From Rapana venosa (Eukaryota; Mollusca; Gastropoda; Neogastropoda; Muricidae): a stretch of DNA of 64,000 bases. The stretch spans positions 47,135,551 through 47,199,550 of the forward strand of contig CM054140.1 in NCBI GenBank assembly GCA_028751875.1, given 5' to 3'. Shown here one piece after another: positions 11,754-24,250 of the stretch; the stretch's first letter is position 1; every line of letters begins with the position of its first letter. The notes below the pieces were generated by a model, which did no database searches, was not told the DNA's origin, and was given only the letters and a program-made list of their open reading frames with translations. Made by a program: the position numbers and the translations under genes.

Positions 11754-12177
11754 TGACACTCCATCACAAAATGAGTCGCTTTGCACTTTTTACCCACTTT
11801 TCCTCTAGGAACCATTTAAGGCAGTTTGGGGGTCAAGTTGCTAATTTTGAGTTTTGGATTGATTATAAAACTATAGCCATTTTCTGCTTTGTACCAAAAT
11901 ATCAAGGCGTAATTTTGTTTCCTTTTGATTTTTTTAAAAAAGCGTTTAAAAATACTAAACATCCTCTATCTTACCACCTTTTACGATGCAAAACTTGTCC
12001 ATTTCTCATTCTGTCACTTTCTGCAGTTTATCATTTCAATTTGTAATAACTTTCTGTAGATTTGTCTGATTTTCAATATTTTTGTATTGAATAGCCTTTT
12101 TACTGAAGATAAATAACATGTTAACAACTAAAAATTTACCTTCGATGCAATGCGACTCATTATGTGGTGAAGCGTCA
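11754..12177. mobile_element. Inverted-repeat element (MITE-like), copy 1
   Basis: The 5' end contains CATCACAAAATGAGTCGC and the reverse complement of the 3' end contains CACCACATAATGAGTCGC, so the ends form an imperfect inverted repeat of about 30 bases. The interior is AT-rich and non-coding. A second copy at 36733-37184 aligns along its whole length, which defines the unit. Size, lack of ORF and terminal inverted repeats indicate a non-autonomous DNA transposon of undetermined superfamily. Confidence 0.75.
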
Positions 12178-12504
12178 TTATATATATATATTATATATAT
12201 ATATATATACCACACAAAGTGAAAGCATAACAACCAGCATAATAAATGTTCCCCAATATTTCGGCTTTCGCCTTCCTCGGGGTTTTTTATTATGACGTGA
12301 TGGAAACATGAGATTTCCTCAAAACAATTTTTTTTTAAATGGCTGCAAATTATCTACATACCCATCGTTTTACATGCTGCCACACAGAAACAAGGCTGTG
12401 GAACAAACATGACTTTGTAATGGAACTGAAAAAAGTCCATATTGGATGGTATTGCATTGTAGCATACTGTATAGTATCGTATGGTATCGCATCATATTGC
12501 ATTG

Positions 12505-12600
12505 TATATCACTCTCGGTAAGATCCTGTGTATGAAAATCGGTCTGCTGTCCCTGGAGAGAGTGAGTCGCCACAAGAGCAGTGCCAGTACCCATGATTAT
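12505..12600 (-). mobile_element. SINE family 2 fragment, degenerate
   Basis: Shares the GAGTCGCCACAAGAGCAGTG segment and the preceding CTGCTGTCCCTGGAGAGAG with the 44.6 kb copy. Confidence 0.6.
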
Positions 12601-12773
12601 TTTTTGTGTGTGTTTATCATTGGCCTGCCTAACCGTGCTTTTTGTTTCTTCTATACCTTTTGCTAATATGTGTCTGTTTAAAACGACGGATGTATTCACA
12701 ATTTGGAGATATTTTTGTGTAAAAGAAAAGGGGAGTCGTTTGGGTTTTTTTACCAGTGTACCTGTTCTCAGTG

Positions 12774-13002
12774 GTTACCACTTGGATGGGTGACCGTTTG
12801 CGCGCCTTGGCTTCAGTACAGACCCCCAGTTCACCCAGCTGTAAATGGGTGCCTGCCTCTTTAGGGTCAGGGAAGGTAAAGCAGCGAGGGGGAGAGGAGG
12901 TGGGCGCCGCCCTGAAATATGCTGGCCCCTAGAGAAGTTGAGGTCTCTGACGCCTCGCTCCCCTACGACCTTATAGGTTATGGTGACACCTTTACCTTTT
13001 TT
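12774..13002 (+). mobile_element. 5S rRNA-derived SINE with target duplication
   Basis: Starts GTTACCACTTGGATGGGTGA, which matches the 3' part of 5S rRNA (box C region). The body contains CACCCAGCTGTAAATGGGTG, CCGCCCTGAAATATGCTGGC and ACCTTATAGGTTATGGTGAC. It is flanked by TACCTGTTCTCAGTG (12759-12773) and TACCTGTTCTCAATG (13003-13017), a 15-base target-site duplication with one mismatch. It is a 5'-truncated insertion, not a functional 5S gene. Confidence 0.82.
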
Positions 13003-13017
13003 TACCTGTTCTCAATG

Positions 13018-13525
13018 TGTTGACAATTACTATTACGAGAGTGGGAAGCCTAAACATCGCCTGCTTGCGTTTGAGCGGCACTGTTTATTTTTGAAGAAAT
13101 GGAATAATTATTCTTTGTTGGTTTGGGGTTTTTTTCACACTGGTGCATAATTCAGTGTGGTCAGTACTTTGTTTCTCAAAATGGGCTAAATTTCAAATTC
13201 TTAAAACTCGGTCTAGGTTTTTGATTCAAATCCACTTCAGAAAGTAGAACACACTTGCTATCCCTGCTATTATTACCATTGATGTTATTGTTGTCGTCGT
13301 TGCTGTTATTATCCTTGTAGGTCTCGGGTGAAAAAGGGGAGGGAAGGGGGGTGCTCTCGGAGAGATTCTTGTTTGTAAAAATAGGGTCGCCGCCATTAAC
13401 AACATTTTTGTCCAGTGTTTTTTTTTTAATTTTTCAAGTGAAGACAGATAGAAAGGGCGAAAGACATAGTTTTCAGATGTTGGAGTAGTCGTTCCAATTT
13501 GTTTTTGTCTTCAGACTTTTCGCCC
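13018..13525. other. Unassigned sequence
   Basis: Unique AT-rich sequence; no exon-like segment. Confidence 0.4.
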
Positions 13526-13780
13526 AAGATATTTTGTAGAACCACTTTCAGTCACGGCAGATTGCTTACATTCAGGCGAGCGAGTCGCCGCAAGATCAGA
13601 GCAGTGCCACTTTGTGTGTGTGTGTGTTTTTTAGCGCGTTTATTTGTTTCTCTTATTATCAGAGTTGCTTTTTCACAGAAAGTTTCCAGGTACAACTCTC
13701 ATATTGCCGGGGGTTTGGTTTTAATGGGGGGTTTTCCGTTCGTTTGTTGTTGTTTGGGTGTGTGTTGTGGTGTGTGTGTG

Positions 13781-13843
<63 letters not shown>

Positions 13844-13985
13844 GTTTGTTTGTTTGCACACGGAACCTCGTCTCATCCGGAAGACCAGCACCCAGCCTCC
13901 ATTCAAGGTGTTAATGTACGGGGAGAAAGTTCTGGTTTAAACGGAAATCGAACCGACATGCAACTTTCTCACTTTTTAGCTAAGT
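13526..13985 (-). mobile_element. SINE family 2 copy expanded by an internal (TG)n tract
   Basis: Matches family 2 on both sides (GAGTCGCCGCAAGATCAGAG, CCAGGTACAACTCTCATATT; then CTCATCCGGAAGACCAGCAC and the B-box-like AAATCGAACCGACA). A (TG)n microsatellite at 13756-13840 and TTTG repeats sit between the halves. Family 1 lies directly downstream. Confidence 0.75.
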
Positions 13986-14017
13986 ACATTACATGTAGGC
14001 ACCGATGCCGGTTTGGG

Positions 14018-14385
14018 GGACGGGATAGCCTAGTGGTTAGAACATTGCGCTCGCAATCTGACAACCCGGGTTCGATTCCCGTTCAAGGGTATATTTTCCC
14101 CAGGAGTTAACATCAGTGCAGACTCCACTCTCCCCAAAAGTCCTTCAGATGAGACTATAAACCGAGGTCCCGTGTGCGAGCGCACGCAGAACATCTTGCG
14201 CACACGTTAAATCCTGTTCTGCTTTTCGTAAGAGTAAGTGTGCCGGTGAGAACAGATGACAGAATTCACAAAACCGCATATACACGGGGATTGGATTTTT
14301 ATATATTTTTTTTTAAGTACGTAAGCGCTTATTCTATTATCCTCGATATGAAAGAATAAAATAAAATCAATAAATAAAAATAAAT
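14018..14385 (+). mobile_element. tRNA-derived SINE, tail type A, near full length
   Basis: Head GGGACGGGATAGCCTAGTGG holds an A box and CCCGGGTTCGATTCCCG a B box of RNA polymerase III. The body has AGTTAACATCAGTGCAGACT and CAGAACATCTTGCGCACACG. The tail ends TCCTCGATATGAAAGAATAA followed by an AATAAA-rich stretch. It is SINE-internal, so not a tRNA gene. Confidence 0.92.
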
Positions 14386-14795
14386 AGATGCACCCGCTTG
14401 TCTACGTGTGCTTGTTGCGTGCCACTCCCTCGCCTCAGGAGGACTTTGTCCTTATTCTGTTGCTGTTTGTTTTGTTATGTTGTTTATTTTCGGTTGTTGT
14501 TGCTTTGGATTTGGGGGGGGGGGGGATGGGTACTTTATTTGTTTAGTTTCCTTTTTTCTTCTTCTTTCTTTCCTTGGCCAGAGGAACTAAGGGTTAGAAT
14601 GAACTTTTATCTTTACTTGATATCTTTTGTTGTCGTTGTTCTTTCCTTTGTTTTTTAAACAACTCAGTAAATAAACTATATGTCTCAGTTATTCACAGTT
14701 GCTTTGGAGTAGGGAAACATGCATAGAAAAAAAAAGCATTTGGCTTTTGCGACCAAAAAAACACCCCAAAACATCAACAACAACAAACTGTGTTT
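14386..14795. other. Unassigned sequence
   Basis: T/G-rich with a run of about 12 G at 14513. Nothing recognisable. Confidence 0.4.
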
Positions 14796-14830
14796 GCGTG
14801 TGTGTGTGTGTGTGTGACTCTGTGTGTGTG

Positions 14831-14906
<76 letters not shown>

Positions 14907-15220
14907 GGCTAGTTTTCAGTATTCATCATGACGTGAAAAGGTCTCAAGATGTGTGGCAGTGATAGTGTACAATTCGTTTAAGACCGTTCTGTCATCAGCG
15001 CTGAAAGGCAAAGGCAAGTCATCTTGATTTGTTGCCTGGTACCCCATTTCGTCTGGGGGGGGGGGGGGGGGGGGGGGGTTCATCGCTGATTTTGATGTCG
15101 CCTGACTCATTAGCATCCCTGTAGAATGTCTGACGATTTTTCTCATATTATTATCATTTTGTTATTTTTATCATTACTTTTATCATTATTATGTCTGTTG
15201 GCTTGTCTGGTGCGCTGTCT

Positions 15221-15258
<38 letters not shown>

Positions 15259-15288
15259 CCCCTCTCTCTCTCTCTCCTCTCTCTCTCT

Positions 15289-15320
<32 letters not shown>

Positions 15321-15431
15321 GACACGGTGTGTGTGTGTCTTTATCACTGTGTTCATGTATAATGCATAAATTCATGTCTGGCGTACGCGTTGTCAGTGTG
15401 CGCAACGGGCGCACTTATGTGTGTTCGCATA

Positions 15432-15492
<61 letters not shown>

Positions 15493-15510
15493 AGACGCTG
15501 TGTGTGTGTG

Positions 15511-15550
<40 letters not shown>
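14796..15550. repeat. (TG)n, poly-G and (CT)n tracts
   Basis: (TG)n 14797-14905, G run 15055-15078, (CT)n 15217-15320, (TG)n 15436-15549, with short unique DNA between. Confidence 0.95.
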
Positions 15551-16490
15551 ATTCTTAGACAATGTTTACTTATATCTTAATCATCACAGTCGGGATTTTT
15601 TTTTTTTTTTTTTTTTGGGGGGGGGGCGTTTTTCTAATGAACTTGAAGAGCAACTGTTTATGGCTTGACCATTTTGTTTCTTCTTTTGGGGTTCCTTTTT
15701 TTTTATGTGTGCTTGTCATTATTGTTGGCAATGATGGTGATGATATTGCACTCATCTGTCACACAACAATATAGTTTGGCCGTTGTAATCAGCTAGATTT
15801 AAAAAAAACAAAAAAAACACGTAAGTGAATGATTGTGATGATGATTGCGGTAGTTGTTGTTGTTGAAATTGTGTTGGGTGAAACCTTGAAGTTTTTTTTA
15901 AACTATATTTTTGGCAATATTGAGCGTGGCATTTTATCGCGAATATAGCATATGGGGTTTATTTCTGGTGTTTATAAAGTAGATTAAATAGCTTTTTTCG
16001 GTTCCCTTTACACGGAAAACTGAGTGAAGAATTTATTAACATACAAACAAAACAATAAAACGGGAAAACTTGTGTACGGATTCGGCGCACGTTCTTTGAA
16101 TTATTGCAATGTCAAGTGTTCTTAATCATTAGATGAAGGTTGGGTTTATTTGTTTTTGTGTGTATTTTGTTTTGCATTGTTTTGTTTCTTCCGGGTGATT
16201 TGTTTTCAACTTTGTACTTGTTATTGTTGTCGATGATGATGATGATGATGTTGAGTTATCGGTTTTTACATTATTGCATGTGGCAATATCACGCATTACC
16301 ATTGTGACTATGGAATATTCTTGTTAAAACTTATTACTACACTTGTTGGAAGGTGGTTATTGTGACTACTACTTTTGTGTTTATTGTCATTGCTATTGTT
16401 CTCTTGCCACCTATCTTATCGTTGTTGCTTTTGTTATGCATACTATCATTATCATTCTCCTTGTTGTCGTTGTTATCGCTGTTGTTGTTG
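15551..16490. other. Unassigned AT-rich sequence
   Basis: A T run flows into a G run at 15597-15626. There is no gene or transposon signature that I can name. Confidence 0.4.
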
Positions 16491-17130
16491 TTGTTGTTGT
16501 TCTTCTTCTTCTTCTTCTTCTTCTTCTTTGTCCTGCTTCTTCTCTTCCTCCTACTCCTCTTTCTTCTCTGTCTGCTTCTCTTCCGCTCTTTCTGTTCCTC
16601 CCTCGTTCCTTCTCCTCCTCCCTTCTTCTTCTTCTTCTTCTTCTTCTTCTTCTTCCTCTTCAAATTCTTCTTCAAATTCTTCTTCAAATTCTTCAAATTC
16701 TTCTTCTTCTTCTTCTTCTTCTTCTTCTTCTCTTCAAATTCTTCAATTCTTCTTATTCTTCTTCAAATTCTTCTTCTTCTTCAAATTCTTCTTCTTCTTC
16801 AAATTCTTCTTCTCCTTCTTCTTTTTCTTCTTCCTCCTCCGCTTCTTCTTCTTCCTCCTCCTCTCTTCTTCCTCTTCCTCCTCCTCTTCTTCTTCCTCTT
16901 CCTTCCTTCCTGCCTCTTCTACTTCTTCTTCTCCTCCTCCCCCTTCCCTTCCTCCTCTCCTCCTCCGCTTCTTCTTCTTCTTCTCCTACCCCTCCTCCGC
17001 TTCCTCCTCTTCCTTTTTCTCCTCCGCTTCCTCCTCTTCCTTTTTCTCCTCTCCCTCCTCCTCTTCCTTTTTCTCCTCTCCCTCCTCCTCCTCCTCTTAC
17101 TACTTCTACATCTTCTTCCTCTCTCTTTGT
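16491..17130. repeat. (CTT)n/(CTC)n triplet tract
   Basis: About 620 bases almost entirely pyrimidine on the plus strand, built from CTT, CTC and TTC triplets with regularly recurring CAAATT interruptions (16660-16810). Open in all three plus frames simply because it has no purine-containing stop codon. Confidence 0.97.
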
Positions 17131-17304
17131 TCTCCTCCTTCATTAATTTGTTCGTTGTCATCATCCTTCAAATAAAACATTTTGGTTACAGGTTGCTGTT
17201 GTTAATGCCTACATGTTATTTTGTGGAGGGTGGAGGGGGGAAACACTGTTTTCCTTCGGTTTTATTTATCTTGACTCATTTAATCATGTCACACTGACTC
17301 TTAA

Positions 17305-17335
<31 letters not shown>

Positions 17336-17683
17336 GGTGAGGCGGGGTTGGTTGCCTCTATGTTGGCAACTTTTTTGTTTTGTTTTGGATGTTCTTTCTT
17401 TCTTTCTTTTTCTTTCTGTTTCTTCTTTCTTTCTTTGTTTCGATGTTGTACTTCATTTTGTACACACAGGACTTGACATGACCGTTATCATTTTTTTTTT
17501 TTTGGTGTTTTGCTTCGTTCTCTCTTCTTTGCCTTAGACTGTAGTCGACACATGGCACGGCTGGGTGAGATGATGATGATGACATGGGCTCCAGTAATGG
17601 GAGCTCTGTGTGAGTGTGTGCATGTGCTTATCTGTGTGTGTGTGTGTGTGCTTCTTTCTGGTTGTCAGTCTGCCTCTATCTCC

Positions 17684-17722
17684 TGTCTCTCTCTCTGTCT
17701 CTCTCTCTCTCTGTCTCTCTCT

Positions 17723-17773
<51 letters not shown>

Positions 17774-17790
17774 GTTTCTCTCTCTCTCAG

Positions 17791-17844
<54 letters not shown>

Positions 17845-17974
17845 CACTCTCTACCTCTCTCTCTCTCTATCCCCACTCCCTACCTACTTCTCTCTGTATC
17901 CCTCCCCTCTCTCCTTATTTCTCTCTCTCTTTCTCTGTCTGTCTCCCCCCCCCCCCCTCTCTCTCTCTGTCTGT

Positions 17975-18030
<56 letters not shown>

Positions 18031-18057
18031 CTGTCCATCTCTCTCTCTCTGTCTCTG

Positions 18058-18097
<40 letters not shown>

Positions 18098-18313
18098 CAC
18101 ACACACACACACACACTCGCTCTCTCGCTCGCTCGCTCTCTCTCTCTCGCTCGCTCGCTCGCTCTCTCTCTCTCCCTCCCTCCCTCCTCCCTCCCCTCTC
18201 TCACTCTCACTCACTCTCTCCCTCCGCCCTCCCTCTCTCTCTCCATCCCATCTTTCTCTCTCTCATTCTCTCTCTCTTGTCCCTCCCTCTCTCTCACTCT
18301 CACTCCCTCCCTC

Positions 18314-18384
<71 letters not shown>

Positions 18385-18385
18385 C
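17684..18385. repeat. Long (CT)n microsatellite
   Basis: About 700 bases of CT repeats with CCCT, TCGC and a (CA)n insert at 18097-18115. Confidence 0.97.
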
Positions 18386-18633
18386 TCGTTTGGCTGGATG
18401 AATGTTGTCATGGTTACGCTTCCTCGGAAAATAACTAAAAGAGAGGAGATCTCCTAGCAGCCGACTTTTGGATGGATGGCTGACGCCTGTGCTTATTGGA
18501 AAATAATAATAATAACAATAATAAATATATACGGCAAACTGTGTATGTGTGTGTGTTTGTTCGTTCGTTCTTCAATGTAACGTCTTTTCGCTATGAGTGT
18601 ATTATTAGACGACTCTGTGCGCGCGTGTTGTGT

Positions 18634-18647
<14 letters not shown>

Positions 18648-18726
<79 letters not shown>
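18648..18726 (+). repeat. 79-base poly-G run
   Basis: Uninterrupted G from 18648 to 18726, preceded by (TG)n and followed by GTGC-rich DNA. The exact length may be an assembly estimate. Confidence 0.9.
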
Positions 18727-18727
<1 letters not shown>

Positions 18728-18899
18728 GGTTGGTGTGTGTGTGCGCGCGCGCTCGCGTGCGTGTGTGTGGGTTGGGGGGGGGGGGGGGGGATGTGAGCGT
18801 GCGTGTGTGTGTGTGTATGTGTGTTGTGAAGGAGGGAAAGAGAGAGACAGATTTGGTCAGAAAACAGACCATTGCACATAAGTCAAAGTTAAACATACA

Positions 18900-18926
18900 C
18901 TCTCTCTCTCTCTCTCTCTCTCTCTT

Positions 18927-18980
<54 letters not shown>

Positions 18981-19165
18981 CTATCTATCTATCTATCTGT
19001 CGATCTATCTATCTGTCTCTCACCTCTCATCTCTCATCTCTCTTCTTCTTCTCTCTCTCTTCGTCATCTCATCTCTCTCTACATCTCCTCTCTCTCTCTC
19101 TCTCCACACACACACACACTCTCTCTCCCACACACACACAAACACACGCGCGCGCGCGCGCACGC
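18900..19165. repeat. (CT)n, CTAT and (CA)n tracts
   Basis: CT array to 18975, ATCT repeats to 19015, further CT, then CA and CG dinucleotides to 19165. Confidence 0.95.
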
Positions 19166-19494
19166 ACGTTCCATCACTCTAAAAGAGAACTCTGGCATGT
19201 CATTAAGGTGTACACGCTGCTGGTGCTGCTGCCGCGGCTGCTGCTGTTACAGAAATGAGTCCTGATTAAGTCTGCCTAATTTTAGCCCCTGAACATTAAA
19301 AAAAACAACCCACCAATAACAAAACAAAACAAAATTAGGTGGTCATACCATACAAAACAGCTTCCAAAGTTTGGTTTGGGTTTTATTATTATTTTTTTGT
19401 TGGTTTCTTTTAGGGGTGGAGTGAGGATGGTGGGCTTTTTTGGGTGGTGGGGGTAATAGAAGGGGGGAGGGGGGGGGGGGGAGGGGGGGGGGGG

Positions 19495-19892
19495 GGGTTG
19501 TTCGTTCCTCTGCTAGAGCTCCGAGGTTCACCAATGTTGAGATTTTACGTATGCCACGGTTTGTACTCATCATTAAGGTAGCTGCATTCCGACTTCAGGG
19601 AATGGTGTCTAAACACACCTGTGTGCCTGCTTCTTTTTTCTTTTCTTTTTTAAATTTTGTTATCCGTTCTAACAGCACAAACTGGCCTAATCTTTTGAAA
19701 GGCTAAACGTATGTGCAAGATATTCTGCGTGCGTTCTGACCCAAGGCCTCGGTTTATAGCCTCGCTGGAAGGACTTTCAGGGGGAATGGAGTCAGTACCG
19801 ATGTTAACTCCAGTAAAATCCCCTAAACGAGCGCCTCCGTTGTGGCTCGATCCTGGGTCGTCAGATCACGAAAGGCTATCACCCACCCCCCC
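19495..19892 (-). mobile_element. SINE, tail type B, near full length
   Basis: Reverse orientation: tail TAGAGCTCCGAGGTTCACCA and AGGTAGCTGCATTCCGACTT, body GATATTCTGCGTGCGTTCTG and TACCGATGTTAACTCCAGTA, then head GGCTCGATCCTGGGTCGTCA and AAAGGCTATC. Preceded by an interrupted G run at 19460-19497. Confidence 0.85.
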
Positions 19893-20254
19893 CCCCAACT
19901 CCCAGCTCCAAGTGTAAGTGCAATAGGCCTCTTGGCGAACGGGCAAAAAGGTCCCTATATTTGTAAATATTTGGTGGGGTGTAAGCCGACTGGAGATATT
20001 CTGATGCCTACACCAAGAGATCGTGACTAACATGGATGTGAGATTAGGTCTGCATTATTCTATCAATCTTGACAACAGTCTTGTTGAAAACAGTATCTTT
20101 TGTATTGGATAAAAAAACTTTGTCTTGCAATGTATGATGAATTTTCTTTACCAAGAAGAAAGATTATTAATTTTTCGAAAATGAGTCAAGCTTGCAGTAT
20201 ACATTTTTTTAAACATACAAATAAGAGATTATTTTAACTATCAGAAGAGTAACT

Positions 20255-20256
20255 GC

Positions 20257-20321
<65 letters not shown>

Positions 20322-20332
20322 CGTTATATATA
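20255..20332. repeat. (TA)n microsatellite
   Basis: About 30 TA units, ending in a TATATATCGTTATATATATA palindrome. Confidence 0.95.
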
Positions 20333-21830
20333 TAACCATCAAAGGAATGATTTTTACTATACAAACAAGTAATTTTCGCCACAAGAAAACAATCTTTGAT
20401 GGGGGGGGGTGGTACAAAGGGGCGTGCGCGCACTTTTTTTTCCTTTTTTTTCATTTTGTTTTGCCTGCGCACTTACCCACCCATCCACTCACCCATATAC
20501 ACGTGCGCACGTGCCCCAGTAATACTGCAACGAAAACCGAAAACATCAGTGTTCCGACGGCGACCATGATAGAGTAGAACAGACAATAAAGACGTCTTCA
20601 TGTGCAGTAAGAGAAAGGAATATTATCAAGAGAGAATCGATTCTTACATTCCTCCTATTCGACCTGGTAGGCACAGAAAGGGTCAGCTGTCAGCTGATCT
20701 GCTGTAATGAAGACGGCAAATCCCACTGGCCGTCTCTCGTTAAATGACAGCTAGGGTGCAGCATGTCACGTTGTCCGTTGGTCAAGGCCAAAAGCTGCGT
20801 CCATTTTCTTGATGTAGGCTAAGTACCTTCACCTTCCTTTCCGTAGTCCCGTGGGGGGGGAGGGGGGGGGGAACCAGTGAAGATTTTGCAACCAGCTTCC
20901 TCCACTCCCTGCGGGCGTCTGCTAAGTGCCGCGGCCTGCATTAAAAAGCTTTGAAATTTTAATTTGGGATTATTTTCAACTATGACAAGTTCTTATCGTG
21001 ACAACCTGCAATCTCCTTTTTTAAAGGAGAACAAGAAATCCTCTGAAGTGGGAGTATGGCTGTCTATGTGGCGAGGTACTTGAAAAACAGTCATACGTGC
21101 AAACTTCTCATCCAGTGTTTACTTACAATGTCGCAGTGATTCCCAGGTGGGATGAGCGAGTAGAGTGCATGTTCTGGGTGACCTTCACGATGTTAAGCTC
21201 GGGGAACGCGTGACAGCAACAACAACAACAACAATAACAAACCTATCTCGGCGTCGAGTCTGCACAACAATGATTTAATAGTGAAGGCACCATACAGGTC
21301 CAACTCCACAACCTGTCATGGCCGATGTGATGTCTGCAGGTGCGGAGTGCTTTCGCTTGCAGGACAGCCATAGACTACACTTCCAATGTAGTCCTCAAGA
21401 CATTGAAGTACAGCCGTGGCTCAAGTTCCGCATAGTGTCAGACACTGAACAGGAACCTACTAAGGACACTAGGTGAGACACTGCCAAATGAGAAAGGTGA
21501 GTAGCCGGCTGACAGACAGATAGAAAGACAGATAGAGACTTGGGATGCGCAAGAAACGGAGAGAAAAAACAAAAACAGCACAAACCCGAAGGCAAAAAAC
21601 AACAAAACAAAACAAAAAAGAAAACCCTAACCAAAAAAACAACAACGAGACAAATCGTTGTTTTTGTTTACTTTTTTAAATGTTCACATCCAATAGTGGC
21701 ATCGCTATACATGTACATCACCACTGACACTTCCGCAATACAAGCAAAATGCCTCAGATTCTGTGCTTCCGCTGCTCTGATCTCATGGCCGTTTTCCTTA
21801 GCCTCACATTTCATTGCCTGCGGTCAGTTC
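20333..21830. other. Unassigned sequence with a short LINE 3' remnant
   Basis: GATTTTGCAACCAGCTTCCT at 20883-20902 is shared exactly with the LINE fragment at 54.3 kb, so 20870-20935 is probably a remnant of the same family. The rest is unique, with no exon-like segment. Confidence 0.4.
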
Positions 21831-21955
21831 ATGTCAAATGACAGAATTTACAAAACCGCATGCACACGGGGACTGGATGTAAAAAAAAAGCACATGCGTG
21901 CTTATTCCAGTATCCTCGATATAAAAGAATAACTAAAATAAAATAAATAAAGCCT
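21831..21955 (+). mobile_element. SINE 3' fragment, tail type A
   Basis: ACAGAATTTACAAAACCGCA, GGGGACTGGATGTAAA, hairpin region GCACATGCGTGC and TCCTCGATATAAAAGAATAA. The 5' part is absent. Confidence 0.85.
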
Positions 21956-22030
21956 TTGGACTCGATCGACCACAGACTAAAACACCTGTTCCTTAACATG
22001 ATGCGTGGTCGTCACCACTTCGAGTGAGTG
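21955..22030 (+). pseudogene. LINE reverse-transcriptase fragment (A-F-D motif region)
   Basis: After a one-base shift the frame reads KAF, then DSIDHRLKHLFLNMMRG, resembling the conserved AFDSxDH..L motif of non-LTR reverse transcriptases. Very short and shifted. Confidence 0.4.
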
Positions 22031-22356
22031 GAGGACAGACCTTCTCTCTAAAGGTTTGGCTCCTCGACTAAGCCATTATCTGGTAGTATTTATTTTATTC
22101 TGTGCAGCAGCTGGTGTCAGCCCGACTTTCGTTGAACCAGAACAGGCCGTCAACCTGATTGAGCACGACCATTGCTTGTAAAGTGATCCAGTAGTAATGC
22201 AGGGCTTTTTCTGGTCGGTGACCTCACGGCGGACACTGAAACATTCAGGTAGGCCTAGTTCCCCTGGATTCCTAACTGTGATTTGAGAGGGGGTGAAAGA
22301 GGGAGAGGGAAGCTGATGCAAGCATGCGTCAGGCACTTACACGCACGCGCGCGCGC

Positions 22357-22570
<214 letters not shown>

Positions 22571-22866
22571 ACTGACGAGCCTCCGTGGAGTTGGCTTGTG
22601 ATGACGAGATAGGAATGAGCGACTAGGGAACAGCAGCAGCCAGGACTCGCCAAATAGGACGAGTTAGAAACAACAACAACAGCAACAACAAAACCAAAGG
22701 AACAAAACCCAAAAGCCTAACAAAACCCCCATCCGAATCTACAACTGACGGCAACAACAACTGACGACAGCAACAACAGCAGCAATAGCAGCAGCGGTAT
22801 CAACTGACATAAAACAAAATAATGTTCTGGCATAAGCACGAACTTGAAAGTGAAGCGACAGCATCC

Positions 22867-22867
<1 letters not shown>

Positions 22868-22948
<81 letters not shown>
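22868..22948 (-). repeat. 81-base poly-C run
   Basis: Uninterrupted C; G-rich on the minus strand. Followed by T, then CA/CG dinucleotides to 23067. Confidence 0.9.
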
Positions 22949-23074
22949 TTTTTCTTTTTTTTACACACACCCACACACGCATGCACGCGTGAACACACGC
23001 ATGGATGTGCACAAACTCGCGCGCACGCATGCACGCACGTGCGCGCACGCACACACACACATATACACAAGGAG

Positions 23075-23480
23075 GGGGGAGGGGATAGCCTGGTTGGTTA
23101 GAGCCTCATGCATTGCGCTCGTGATCTGCTGACCCGGGTTCCAATCCCGTTCAAGGAGACATTTTCTCCTGGCGTTAACATCAGTGCAGAATCCACTCCC
23201 TCCTCCCCTCCCCCCCCCCCCCCCCCTCCCCCCCCCCCCCCCCCAAAAAAAAAAAAAAGTCCTTCGGTTGAGCTATAAACCGAAGTCCCGTGTGTGAACG
23301 CACGAAGAACATCTTGCGCTGACGTTAACACCTGTTCCGCTTTTCGGAAGAGCAGGCCATTGTGTGCCGGTGGGAAATAATTGACAAAATTTACAAAACT
23401 GCATACACACGGGGATTGGATGCAAAAAAACAAAAGCACATGAGTGCTTGTTCCATTATCCTCGAAATAAAAGAATAAAT
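23075..23480 (+). mobile_element. tRNA-derived SINE, tail type A, with internal C/A tract
   Basis: Head GATAGCCTGGTTGGTTAGAG and CCCGGGTTCCAATCCCGTTC. The body is split by a C-rich then A-rich tract (23205-23258) grown at the CTCCCCAAAAG position, then GTCCTTCGGTTGAGCTATAA, CAGGCCATTGTGTGCCGGTG and tail TCCTCGAAATAAAAGAATAA. Confidence 0.9.
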
Positions 23481-23546
23481 CAATAAGAATAAATAAATAA
23501 CACAGAGGCATTCCTATTTTCAATCAGTCCCTACCCCTTCCCACCA

Positions 23547-23547
<1 letters not shown>

Positions 23548-23602
<55 letters not shown>
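23548..23602 (-). repeat. 55-base poly-C run
   Basis: Uninterrupted C from 23548 to 23602, 45 bases after a SINE tail. Confidence 0.9.
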
Positions 23603-23689
23603 TGCCCAGTCAAGTTTCTCTCTATGTGAAAGGATATAAAACTGACAATACTACTACTAGACTACACCACTACCCACAACACTCCTCCC

Positions 23690-24250
<561 letters not shown>

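Noticed and set aside
12762..12800. 5S rRNA gene
   Set aside because: Only the 3' third of 5S is present, inside a SINE with target duplications.
14018..14095. tRNA gene
   Set aside because: A and B boxes are present, but the sequence is the head of a SINE with body and tail, and the acceptor stem does not close as in a tRNA. The same applies to 23075, 46097, 53350, 58065 and 51940.
16343..17297. Overlapping 260-314 codon frames in all three plus frames
   Set aside because: Pyrimidine-only triplet repeat; no stop codon can be made from C and T alone.
17510..18457. Three long frames of Ser/Leu repeats
   Set aside because: Frames of a (CT)n microsatellite.
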